A stretch of DNA of 64,000 bases from a virus, in the IMG/VR virus record IMGVR_UViG_3300027741_000025, positions 62,001-126,000 of that record; one strand, written 5' to 3'. How positions within the stretch are numbered: the stretch's first letter is position 1; the number at the start of each line of letters is the position of its first letter. The notes below the pieces were generated by a model. It saw nothing but the letters and a program-made list of their open reading frames with translations, was not told the origin of the DNA and did no database searches. Of the stretch, positions 51,567 through 59,274 are shown in pieces. Made by a program: the position numbers and the translations under genes.

Positions 51567-54500
51567 GTGGCTGTTGGCGGTGGTGTATTAGTCGGTATAG
51601 CAGTTGGTGTAGCAGTTGGTGTCTTAGCAGGCGTGGCAGCAGGAGTCTTAGTTAGCGTTGGTGTTGGTGTTGGAGTAAATGTTGGTGTTGGAGTAAATGT
51701 TGGTGTTGGTGTTGGTGTTGGTGTTGGTGTCTTAGTTAGTGTGGATGTTGGCGTGGATGTTGGTGTGGATGTTGGTGTGGATGTAGCTGTTGGTGTTGGT
51801 GTTTTGGTAAGTGTTGGAGTTGGTGTCTTGGTAGGTGTGGCTGTTGGTCCTGGTGTAGCTGTTGGGCAAGGCCCACCAACTACCGGATTGCTGAGCGACC
51901 AATAAACTTTATCTCCAAGTGCATTTCCACAACTACCGTCATATGTTGCAGAATTCCACGTTGCAGTATTTAGTGGGTTTGATGTTACCCAGGAAGAAGG
52001 AACAGATATTGTTTGACCTACAAGTCCGTTATAGCTTCCTGTGCCAGCAGTGACTGATCCCAATTGTCCTTGTCCACACACATAACTTATTGTAATGGTG
52101 CCATTCGGCGTACAAAGATCATTATCAATTATAGTGCATGTCTTGTAGTATGTTCCACTTGTAGATGAAGATCCATCAAATGCCGAAAATCCTGGGCATA
52201 CACATCCAGTAGCTGTTGGTGTTGGAGTTTCTGGTCCTGGTGTGGCTGTTGGAGTAGCTGTTGGCGGGGGCGTAACTGTTGGTGTTGGTGTTATTGCACC
52301 TCCACAGCAAAAAGTTATTCCGTCTATTTCATTTGCCAAATTTCCTCTTCCTAAGCAGACATTGGTATCTGAGAGGACTATGTATTCAGTCACATCTGTG
52401 TGGCAGCGACTTATTGGAGGACCAATTAAACACTTTAATTTAGATGCCATTGTCACACAATTTTGCTCAGACGGTATTAAATTAAGCCCAGCTATAGTTT
52501 CTTCTGGTATTGTCACCACTTGTACAGACAAAATTGCGCCGCAGTCCGGAACACAACAATAATCGGCTTCACAAGAATATGGAGATGTTGCAACAATGTT
52601 AGGCGCATCTCCAAAAGAATTTAGATTTATTTCTTCTACAAAAATTTCTTTAGATTCATCCCATGTGCCACCAACTAAGCCTCCAACATAAAAATCATAT
52701 TTTGCCAAATCACATGCATGACAAGCAGAAAAAACAAACTTCAAATTACTAATGCATCCTGGTGTGGACGTTGGTCCAGGTGTTAGTGTTGGAGTAGCTG
52801 TTGGTTCAAGTGTTTCCGTAGGGGTGGCTGTTAGTGTTGGGGTAGCTGTTGGTCCAGGTGTTTCCGTAGGGGTGACTGTTAGTGTTGGAGTTGGAGTTGG
52901 TCCAAGTGTAACTGTGGCTGTTGGAGTTGGAGTTGGAGTTGGAGTCTTGGTTGGTGTAGCTGTTGGCGTCTTAGTTGGTGTGGGTGTAGATGTAGGTGTT
53001 GCTGTTGGTGTAGCAGTTAGTGTTGGTGTTGGTGTAGCAGTTAGTGTTGGTGTTGGTGTAGCTGTTAGTGTTGGTGTAGCTGTTAGTGTTGGTGTAGGCG
53101 TTGGAGTTGGGGTGGCTGGATTTGGCTCACACCAAACTTGACAAGTACAACTGCTTGTGCAGTGCTTAGATGAGTCATAAGATAGATTAGGACATCTGCA
53201 TCCTGGATTGCAGCCATCTTTATCTACTGTATACACATCATCTATATCCCAATAATAATCACACACTCCACACGGACCTGTGGTTGGTGTAGGCGTTGGT
53301 GTTGGAGTAACATAATATCCCATACAAAACTCATTGCTGTAGCACAAATATTTTGGCAAAATTGTGGCAGTTGGAGCTGGGGTGGTGGTGGGAGTAGCAG
53401 TTGGGGTTGGTGTTGGCAGTAATGGACAATAGGTAATAGAAGAATAATAATAACCGCTATTATCTAGTACATATATGTCATTTGGTCTTAAATAAAGTCT
53501 GCCTGCGCCTGGACTTCCTGTGTAACTTGAACCTACTGAAAAAGGAGATCCAGATCCTATTCTTCCAATAAGTTTCATATGACACTCAGAAGGCATTGGA
53601 GAAACACCGCCAAAGTTAAAACATCTAAGACCTATAGGGGTAGTATCTCTATCTATTCCATCTGGATCTGCTATATCTCCGGCTTCGTCCCAAACTGCTG
53701 TTCCTGTAGAAGATATTGCTATCGTACATTCGGGGAGTACATCCACACCAGTATCTTGCCAATCTCTGGCACAATCCACAGTGAAGTTTGTTGTTATTGT
53801 CCCAATATCCATTTTTTCAAAATTAATATAAGAAACAGGGGGAATAATGCTCGAAGAAAGTTTATTTTCAATGTTTTCACATACCAATTCAGATTCGGAA
53901 ACTGACAAAGAAGCCGGATTAGGAACTATCAATTGTGTCTCAGAGTCAAGATCTACAGATATAATTTTACAACTACCATTTGCCCATTTCCACATATCAT
54001 AACCCTTGGTTGGATCCATACCAAATCTTTTACTTGGTGGAAAAGTAGCATTCAATCCAGGCTCCCACTCCTTGGTCATGTCATCTAAAATTGTGTGAAT
54101 TCCATCTGCTTTTAGCCCTGTGTTTATACCTACGGTATAGTATTTATTCCATATCAGAGCAGGACCTATTACATCCAGAACAACTGTGCCCGTAAAGTTT
54201 TTTCCAGAATAAATAGTGAGTCTTGAACCAGAATATATGGCAATTGAGTCAAATGTTGTGTTGGCAGCATGATTAAAAGCTAAATTATTATCAGGATATT
54301 CTCCTATAGAAACATAATCATCTGCATCCAATTTACAATTTGTAGTATGATCATCAGCAAATTGAGGTCTTTCGTACCAGGTGCATAAAATATGATCGTT
54401 AAACAATGCCCCAGTAAAGTGAACATCTCTTGCCCCCAATTCAGGCTTAGGTGTCGGAGGTATTACTATGCACTTTTGAGGACAAGCCATTCTAAAACAA

Positions 54501-55939
54501 ACTTGACAATTAACATCAGATGTTACAGAAGGTGTGGATGTTGGCGTTGAGGTAGATGTTGGCGTTGAGGTAGATGTTGGCGTTGAGGTAGATGTTGGCG
54601 TTGAGGTAGATGTTGGCGTTGAGGTAGATGTTGGCGTTGAGGTAGATGTTGGCGTTGAGGTAGATGTTGGCGTTGAGGTAGATGTTGGCGTTGAGGTAGA
54701 TGTTGGCGTTGAGGTAGATGTTGGCGTTGAGGTAGATGTTGGCGTTGGTATTGGCGTTGAGACGGGTATTAAAGATTTTATCGCCATTGTAAAAGCAGAA
54801 CCAGGACCCACTAAAACCCATGTATCAGATCCTATCTGAACTGGGTCATATCGATCAGAGGTTGTATTGTCTCCAACTTGTCCGCTGGAGTTATATCCCC
54901 ATGCCCATAGTGTACCATCACTCTTTATGGCAGTTCCGTGGTTCCAACCTACTCTTGCTGATATCCAAGCATCGGATCCTATTTGTACAGGATGATCAAC
55001 ATAATAAGGGCTACTTATTCCATTTCCTAGCTGCCCTGATATATTAACTCCCCACACCCACATTGTGCCATTATTTTTTAACGCCACACTATGTTCACCA
55101 ACATGAGCATAAGCCGATTGCCAGTCGGAATCAGATCCTATTTGAACAGGCGAATACCTATCTATGTTTGTTCCATCTCCAAGAGCCCGGGAACTATTTT
55201 TACCCCAAGCCCAGAGTGTACCATCACTTTTTATTGCAACGGTATAATTTCCCCCTGCACTCACCAAATTCCAAGCATCAGATCCTATTTGAACAGGTGA
55301 GTGTTTTCCAACAGTAGTTCCATCTCCAAGTTGTCCGTATGTGTTATCTCCCCAAGCCCATAGTGTACCATCAGTCTTTACTGCAAGAGTGTGTTTAGCT
55401 CCAGTGGTCACAAAATTCCAAGCATCAGATCCTATTTTAATAGGCACAAGACTACCGGTGACTGTTCCATTTCCAAGATTTCCATGTGTATTATCTCCCC
55501 AAGCCCATAATGTTCCGTCATTTTTTATAGCAAGAGTGTGATTGTTTAGAAATTCACCTTTTCCAGTACTTGCCAATTTCCAAGTGTCAGATCCTATTTG
55601 AATAGGCACAAGACTATCAGTGACTGTTCCATTTCCAAGCTTTCCATGTGTATTATCTCCCCAAGCCCATAATGTTCCGTCATTTTTTATAGCAACGGTA
55701 TAGCCATATCCTCCACTAACTGATGTCCAATGATATGATCCTATCTGAACAGGCGAATATCTTTCAGTAGTAGTTCCATCTCCAAGTTGTCCGTATGTGT
55801 TATCTCCCCAAGCCCACAACACTCCGGACGAATTGGTTTGTATTGATAAATCATTTTCAAGATTAATAAAAGGCTTAGGTGTTGATTTTGCAACACTTTG
55901 ATTTTTAGAAACTCTATGTATTTTCTTTATCTCAAACAT
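51398..55939 (-). CDS. Giant modular adhesin: RCC1, LecA-like and Cys-rich modules
   Basis: In this 1,513-aa protein residues 30-386 form an RCC1 propeller (repeats of [19 protein letters not shown]). A PTSTST linker (390-470) follows, then a Cys-containing beta domain (475-700), a LecA/PA-IL-like lectin domain (about 705-845; [20 protein letters not shown]), a small Cys domain (888-936), a long Thr/Pro linker (936-1061), another beta domain (1062-1213), the [13 protein letters not shown] domain (1246-1353), a linker, and the Cys-rich C-terminal module (1458-1513). The last two modules match the convergent adhesin. It is a likely tail fibre or virion-surface glycan-binding protein. The start lies directly behind a TATATAAA box. 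Confidence 0.83.
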   Translation of the reverse strand: MFEIKKIHRVSKNQSVAKSTPKPFINLENDLSIQTNSSGVLWAWGDNTYGQLGDGTTTERYSPVQIGSYHWTSVSGGYGYTVAIKNDGTLWAWGDNTHGKLGNGTVTDSLVPIQIGSDTWKLASTGKGEFLNNHTLAIKNDGTLWAWGDNTHGNLGNGTVTGSLVPIKIGSDAWNFVTTGAKHTLAVKTDGTLWAWGDNTYGQLGDGTTVGKHSPVQIGSDAWNLVSAGGNYTVAIKSDGTLWAWGKNSSRALGDGTNIDRYSPVQIGSDSDWQSAYAHVGEHSVALKNNGTMWVWGVNISGQLGNGISSPYYVDHPVQIGSDAWISARVGWNHGTAIKSDGTLWAWGYNSSGQVGDNTTSDRYDPVQIGSDTWVLVGPGSAFTMAIKSLIPVSTPIPTPTSTSTPTSTSTPTSTSTPTSTSTPTSTSTPTSTSTPTSTSTPTSTSTPTSTSTPTSTSTPTSTSTPTSTPSVTSDVNCQVCFRMACPQKCIVIPPTPKPELGARDVHFTGALFNDHILCTWYERPQFADDHTTNCKLDADDYVSIGEYPDNNLAFNHAANTTFDSIAIYSGSRLTIYSGKNFTGTVVLDVIGPALIWNKYYTVGINTGLKADGIHTILDDMTKEWEPGLNATFPPSKRFGMDPTKGYDMWKWANGSCKIISVDLDSETQLIVPNPASLSVSESELVCENIENKLSSSIIPPVSYINFEKMDIGTITTNFTVDCARDWQDTGVDVLPECTIAISSTGTAVWDEAGDIADPDGIDRDTTPIGLRCFNFGGVSPMPSECHMKLIGRIGSGSPFSVGSSYTGSPGAGRLYLRPNDIYVLDNSGYYYSSITYCPLLPTPTPTATPTTTPAPTATILPKYLCYSNEFCMGYYVTPTPTPTPTTGPCGVCDYYWDIDDVYTVDKDGCNPGCRCPNLSYDSSKHCTSSCTCQVWCEPNPATPTPTPTPTLTATPTLTATPTPTLTATPTPTLTATPTATPTSTPTPTKTPTATPTKTPTPTPTPTATVTLGPTPTPTLTVTPTETPGPTATPTLTATPTETLEPTATPTLTPGPTSTPGCISNLKFVFSACHACDLAKYDFYVGGLVGGTWDESKEIFVEEINLNSFGDAPNIVATSPYSCEADYCCVPDCGAILSVQVVTIPEETIAGLNLIPSEQNCVTMASKLKCLIGPPISRCHTDVTEYIVLSDTNVCLGRGNLANEIDGITFCCGGAITPTPTVTPPPTATPTATPGPETPTPTATGCVCPGFSAFDGSSSTSGTYYKTCTIIDNDLCTPNGTITISYVCGQGQLGSVTAGTGSYNGLVGQTISVPSSWVTSNPLNTATWNSATYDGSCGNALGDKVYWSLSNPVVGGPCPTATPGPTATPTKTPTPTLTKTPTPTATSTPTSTPTSTPTSTLTKTPTPTPTPTPTFTPTPTFTPTPTPTLTKTPAATPAKTPTATPTAIPTNTPPPTATLMTSTVCYDDECKSACEVNYYDGSCYHEVSCSGSGVIKVTFTLGGLLTDCCCATY
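54537..54750 (-). repeat. 18-bp tandem array encoding PTSTST (about 11 copies)
   Basis: GATGTTGGCGTTGAGGTA repeats about eleven times with almost no change. Such a perfect array is recent or kept homogeneous, and it is a likely site of copy-number slippage. Confidence 0.9.
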
Positions 55940-55949
55940 ACTTTATATA
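55940..55949 (-). promoter_or_regulatory. TATATAAA box abutting the start codon at 55939
   Basis: Leftward TATATAAA at 55949-55942 is followed by two bases and the ATG. No ribosome-binding site is present. Confidence 0.5.
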
Positions 55950-55969
55950 TCAGTTATTAAACAAATAAA

Positions 55970-56599
55970 TCAAGGAGATATAACTCTAATTAAACTTCCA
56001 TAAATAATTGCATAACCTGTATGAGAGTCAGCAGTGCTAGGTTTTGACACACTAAAACTAACTATAGTTCCCTCATAAATTGCATTTTGTGGAATTTCCA
56101 AAACATGCCTTGCTCCCGAACTGTTACTCTGAAGTATGGAGTCTTGGTAATAAGCCTGATAATCTTGATGATTTCCAAACCTTATCACAGGACTATCTCC
56201 AGGAGATTGTATTGTTTTGGTCACAATCTCCATGGAATCTATTAAAAACATAAAATCAGGGGGAACTTCAAATATATCCGTCTCTACGATAGTTTTAAAA
56301 TCTATTACCGAAGATCTGACTGAGGTCTTTTGAACAAAATCAGCATTATCACCTAAAATTAAAGGACTTGACGCTTGATTTGCATAGTTTAATTGTGACC
56401 AATAGTGTATTCCGTCGCCTATTTTGTACAAACCTGTGTCTATTTCAAAACCAGGCTCACCAGAATCCAACAAAGGATCTTTATTAATCCACTCTTGGGC
56501 GGTTCCTCTTCTGAATTGAATTAATGCTTTTAATTCTCTTTGATAACTCACCTCGCGTGGCGTGATAGAATTTGATACTCTTGGTCTTAATTCGCTCAT
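55970..56599 (-). CDS. Mtd-N-domain protein (receptor-binding or fibre adaptor)
   Basis: About 209 aa if the ATG at 56599 is used, chosen because GGAG lies six bases upstream; an ATG at 56611 would add four residues but has no such site. Residues about 28-72 match the Mtd N-terminal domain (IQFRRGTAQEWINKDPLLDSG, then GEPGFEIDTGLYKIGDG). The rest is a beta domain (100-209) with no variable lectin fold visible. It may attach fibres or form a short fibre. A TATATAAA box at 56635-56628 gives a leader of about 24 nt. It begins 60 bp from the divergent gene. Confidence 0.8.
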   Translation of the reverse strand: MSELRPRVSNSITPREVSYQRELKALIQFRRGTAQEWINKDPLLDSGEPGFEIDTGLYKIGDGIHYWSQLNYANQASSPLILGDNADFVQKTSVRSSVIDFKTIVETDIFEVPPDFMFLIDSMEIVTKTIQSPGDSPVIRFGNHQDYQAYYQDSILQSNSSGARHVLEIPQNAIYEGTIVSFSVSKPSTADSHTGYAIIYGSLIRVISP

Positions 56600-56646
56600 T
56601 TTTTGCTCCATCAATTTTGATGTTTAATTTATATATGAAAAATTAA

Positions 56647-56657
56647 TATATAAATAT
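56647..56657 (+). promoter_or_regulatory. TATATAAATA late-type box abutting the start codon at 56658
   Basis: TATATAAATA (56647-56656) contains the exact T4 late promoter octamer TATAAATA. The ATG follows at 56658, so the mRNA must be leaderless or nearly so if this box is used. No later in-frame Met occurs for about 100 codons. Confidence 0.5.
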
Positions 56658-57179
56658 ATGGACTATACATTTGTTGGTAATGGAAAATTAAGATTTTTTG
56701 GTTGTCCCATAATAAATGTTGAAAAACTTTACCCATCAAAGTTTTCAATAGGAGAAATTCTGTACCCAATAAGAAAAGCCAGATTGGGAATATTAGAAAA
56801 AGTGGCAATCAAAAAGGTCCTTTTGAATTTCAAAGACAGCCAACCAATTTTTATTTATAAAGACACATTCAATAGTCTTCATGAAGAAGAAGAGCTTTGT
56901 AGATACTTAGAAGCCCAACAAGAAGTCGAAAGCTTTAATTCTTATGTAGAAGCACTATTAATGAACAGTGGTGGATGTGGAGTAACAGAATACTTCACAA
57001 ATGTTACTGCTTCCTCAAGAACAACAATGGGAACAACAAGAACTTTAAGAAAGCTTAAGGCACTTATCAATAATCTACGCTCAGATAACTTTAAAACAGG
57101 ATATATTGATAATGATGTAAAGGCATCAGAAATAATTAAGGAAATAGACTCGCTACTGTTAGATGGAGGCTCACCCTGA
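56658..57179 (+). CDS. Unknown protein ending in DGGSP
   Basis: The 173-aa product has an alpha/beta N-terminal half (DYTFVGNGKLRFFGCPIINV) and a helical C-terminal half. The last residues are LLLDGGSP. The small gene directly downstream also ends FDGGSP. No domain is recognised. The gene is transcribed from a late-type box immediately before its ATG. Confidence 0.72.
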   Translation: MDYTFVGNGKLRFFGCPIINVEKLYPSKFSIGEILYPIRKARLGILEKVAIKKVLLNFKDSQPIFIYKDTFNSLHEEEELCRYLEAQQEVESFNSYVEALLMNSGGCGVTEYFTNVTASSRTTMGTTRTLRKLKALINNLRSDNFKTGYIDNDVKASEIIKEIDSLLLDGGSP

Positions 57180-57197
57180 TATAGAAAGGATTCTATT

Positions 57198-57377
57198 GTG
57201 CGCAATTTACCAAAAAAAATAAAAGATTTAAATAATAATAAACAAGAAATAAAAAACGTTACAACCTATTGCACAAACAATAAAAACTGCAAGTATAAAC
57301 TATCTTCGCCAGTTGCATTAAGGGGTATAGAAGAAAAATATAGAAGAAACATCAAATTTGATGGTGGATCACCATAA
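57198..57377 (+). CDS. Small 59-aa protein ending in DGGSP
   Basis: A GTG at 57198 follows AAAGGA by about nine bases and opens a 59-codon frame to TAA 57375-57377. It begins MRNLPKKIKDLNNNKQEIK, has a TTYCTNNKNCKYKL stretch with two Cys, and ends KFDGGSP, as does its upstream neighbour 18 bp away. It is basic overall. Tight spacing and the shared end support a real gene in one transcript. Confidence 0.62.
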   Translation: MRNLPKKIKDLNNNKQEIKNVTTYCTNNKNCKYKLSSPVALRGIEEKYRRNIKFDGGSP

Positions 57378-57902
57378 TTATTCAGAAATGATTTCTATAT
57401 CGCCAGAAGGATTTTCTGTCAGAAGCTTTTCTTCTTGAACTTGAGTTTCTTCAGTCTCGATTTGCTCCAGTTTTCCAGCCTCGGTAACTACATCTGGCTG
57501 ATCTAGGATTAATTTTTCTTTCATTTTAGTTTTAGATCCTTTTTTTGCTTTTTTCTTTTTAGCTCTCTTAGCCTTTTTTTTATCTTTATTATTTATTAAA
57601 CCATCCTCTTTTTTTTCATGATTTATTTTAATTTCTTCAACAATTTCTTCTGTTTTGGCTTCTTCTTTGACTTCTTCAATCAATTTTAGTAAACATATTG
57701 GTGTTTTAACCAGTGTCATAAAATAGCTATCGCCCTTAAACCTTCTTCTTGGTCCAACCCTGGTAAATCCTTCAATCGAAGGCTTTGGAAGAGACAAGTC
57801 TGCGTCGGTATTGTTTTCATAAATAAAAACACCTTCTCCAGCCATCAACCTTGTCATTTTTTCTTTTTTCTTTTCAGCAGATAATTTTTTACCGTATTTC
57901 AT
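57378..57902 (-). CDS. Unknown protein with a Lys-rich tail
   Basis: Residues 1-75 of this 174-aa protein form a compact domain (MAGEGVFIYENNTDADLSLP, then RRRFKGDSYFMTLVKTPI). The rest is disordered, rich in Lys and Glu, with KKKAKRAKKKKAKKGSK. The N-terminal pattern of a YENNT turn followed by GDSYF recurs in small phage head-associated proteins as far as I can judge, but no function is known to me. AGAGGA supports the start. Its stop directly abuts the convergent DGGSP gene. Confidence 0.72.
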   Translation of the reverse strand: MKYGKKLSAEKKKEKMTRLMAGEGVFIYENNTDADLSLPKPSIEGFTRVGPRRRFKGDSYFMTLVKTPICLLKLIEEVKEEAKTEEIVEEIKINHEKKEDGLINNKDKKKAKRAKKKKAKKGSKTKMKEKLILDQPDVVTEAGKLEQIETEETQVQEEKLLTENPSGDIEIISE

Positions 57903-57941
57903 TTTTTTCCTCTATGTCTTTAGATGAGTATAAAATACTAA

Positions 57942-58370
57942 TTAATCTTGAATTTTAAATATTCCAGATCTTATTCTTTTGATTTCTTTTCCATCTTTTT
58001 TATATAACTTTTTAATATTATTCAAATAATTATATAAATTTGCTGTTGTTACATCATAATCTTTAAATTTGTTTTTAAGATTATTGAAATTCAAAAAACT
58101 ATCTTTTTCAAAAGACTTCATAATATATGATTTTATATCATTGGAAAGATTGTCGTTTTTCTTTGAAATTTTCTTATCATTAAAAGTGTGATCAGATATA
58201 GCAGCTGATAAATTCTTTAAAGAAAGCGTTTTCTGTCCTTTAAAAACAACTTTTGCAATTTCTTTAAAAAGAATCTTTTTAAATTTTGAAATTTTTGAGT
58301 AATTATTAAAATTCAAATAAAGATTTCTTTCATCAAACGTTTTTATTCTTAAGCAATATTTTTTGTTCAT
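57942..58370 (-). CDS. Unknown Lys/Asn-rich protein
   Basis: The 142-aa protein is basic and Lys/Asn/Phe-rich (KISKFKKILFKEIAKVVFKG) with helix-rich prediction. A C-terminal helix-turn arrangement (NLKNKFKDYDVTTANLYNYLNNIKKLY followed by RIRSGIFKI) resembles a winged-helix unit, so DNA binding is possible. TAGGAAA supports the ATG. It shares a divergent AT-rich promoter region with the next gene. Confidence 0.65.
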   Translation of the reverse strand: MNKKYCLRIKTFDERNLYLNFNNYSKISKFKKILFKEIAKVVFKGQKTLSLKNLSAAISDHTFNDKKISKKNDNLSNDIKSYIMKSFEKDSFLNFNNLKNKFKDYDVTTANLYNYLNNIKKLYKKDGKEIKRIRSGIFKIQD

Positions 58371-58398
58371 TGAATTTTCCTAATTTAGGATTATAATA

Positions 58399-58406
58399 TA
58401 TATAAA
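58399..58406 (+). promoter_or_regulatory. TATATAAA promoter box (divergent region)
   Basis: The box lies 13 bases before the ATG at 58420. The same AT-rich block read leftward contains TATATTATAAT, suitable for the opposite gene. Confidence 0.4.
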
Positions 58407-58419
58407 TTCCGAAATCAAG

Positions 58420-58887
58420 ATGGATAAATATAGTATGGCTAATAAAGTTGAAGAAGCAATCAGTAGAATGAAAAAAATAGCACAAATGCTAATTCCAAAA
58501 ACATTCCCAAATGTTTCTATGGACTATGATCAAGATCTGCTTGTATTAAAATCTTCTGAGCTAGTTGTTGATGGGTATACCGTTGTTTTATTTCATTCGA
58601 TTTCTGATTTTACAGATCATAAAATAAAATCATTACAAATACATTCAAAAAATCATCAATTTTTACCTTTCAATGTTGCTTGTAAAATAGCAAAAAAGTT
58701 TCTTGGAAATAAATACATATCCTTAATAGAAATTTTTTCAAATAACAGAAAAATTTATTGCTGGACCCAGGTTTGTGATGAAAAAGAAAATCCAATAATG
58801 AATCCATATAGTGGAGAATATGAACATAAAGAGTTTGGGGACTTTGATTACTATTTATTAGAACCAAACAATGTAAATTTCTATTAG
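58420..58887 (+). CDS. Unknown protein
   Basis: This 155-aa protein begins with a helical, basic N-terminus (VEEAISRMKKIAQMLI) followed by a beta-rich domain (YTVVLFHSISDFTDHKIKSLQIHS, SLIEIFSNNRKIYCWTQV). It has no recognised motif, no membrane segment and no metal site. It probably starts at ATG 58420, though ATG 58435 is possible. The role is unknown. Confidence 0.7.
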   Translation: MDKYSMANKVEEAISRMKKIAQMLIPKTFPNVSMDYDQDLLVLKSSELVVDGYTVVLFHSISDFTDHKIKSLQIHSKNHQFLPFNVACKIAKKFLGNKYISLIEIFSNNRKIYCWTQVCDEKENPIMNPYSGEYEHKEFGDFDYYLLEPNNVNFY

Positions 58888-58966
58888 TCTATTGAACAAA
58901 TAAAATAACTTTGCTAAACTACATTTGAGTGTTCTTTTTTTGTTTGTTACTTTTTAAGGAAAATTT

Positions 58967-59224
58967 ATGAAGAATCCAGATAATTTTATAAAAGAATATG
59001 TTATTAATTTAAATGAAGAAGATATAAAATTCTTATATTTGAGACTATCCGAAAGACTCTTGGGTGATATAAGCGAAGCTGTAAATTTTTTAGACAAAAA
59101 TAATGATTTTTCGAAGTGGTTTTATGGTGCTAAATCTTCTAACGACCTATACGATATGGTTGACAAAGTGTTCAAGTTTGTAGAAAAAGAACATAATAAA
59201 AGATTCCAGTTAATCAAAAATTGA
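58967..59224 (+). CDS. Small helical protein
   Basis: This 85-aa acidic helical protein (EEDIKFLYLRLSERLLGDISEAVNFL) follows AAGGA by about seven bases, which supports the ATG. It ends 50 bases before the helicase start and is probably co-transcribed with it. No fold is recognised. Confidence 0.68.
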   Translation: MKNPDNFIKEYVINLNEEDIKFLYLRLSERLLGDISEAVNFLDKNNDFSKWFYGAKSSNDLYDMVDKVFKFVEKEHNKRFQLIKN

Positions 59225-59274
59225 TTTGTCCAACTGTTGTTTGTTGGACTGTTACTCTTATTGGAATCTTGAAA

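Noticed and set aside
45412-55939. Eukaryotic origin because of RCC1 repeats
   Set aside because: RCC1-like propellers are common in bacterial and phage surface proteins. All other genes and signals are bacteriophage-like.
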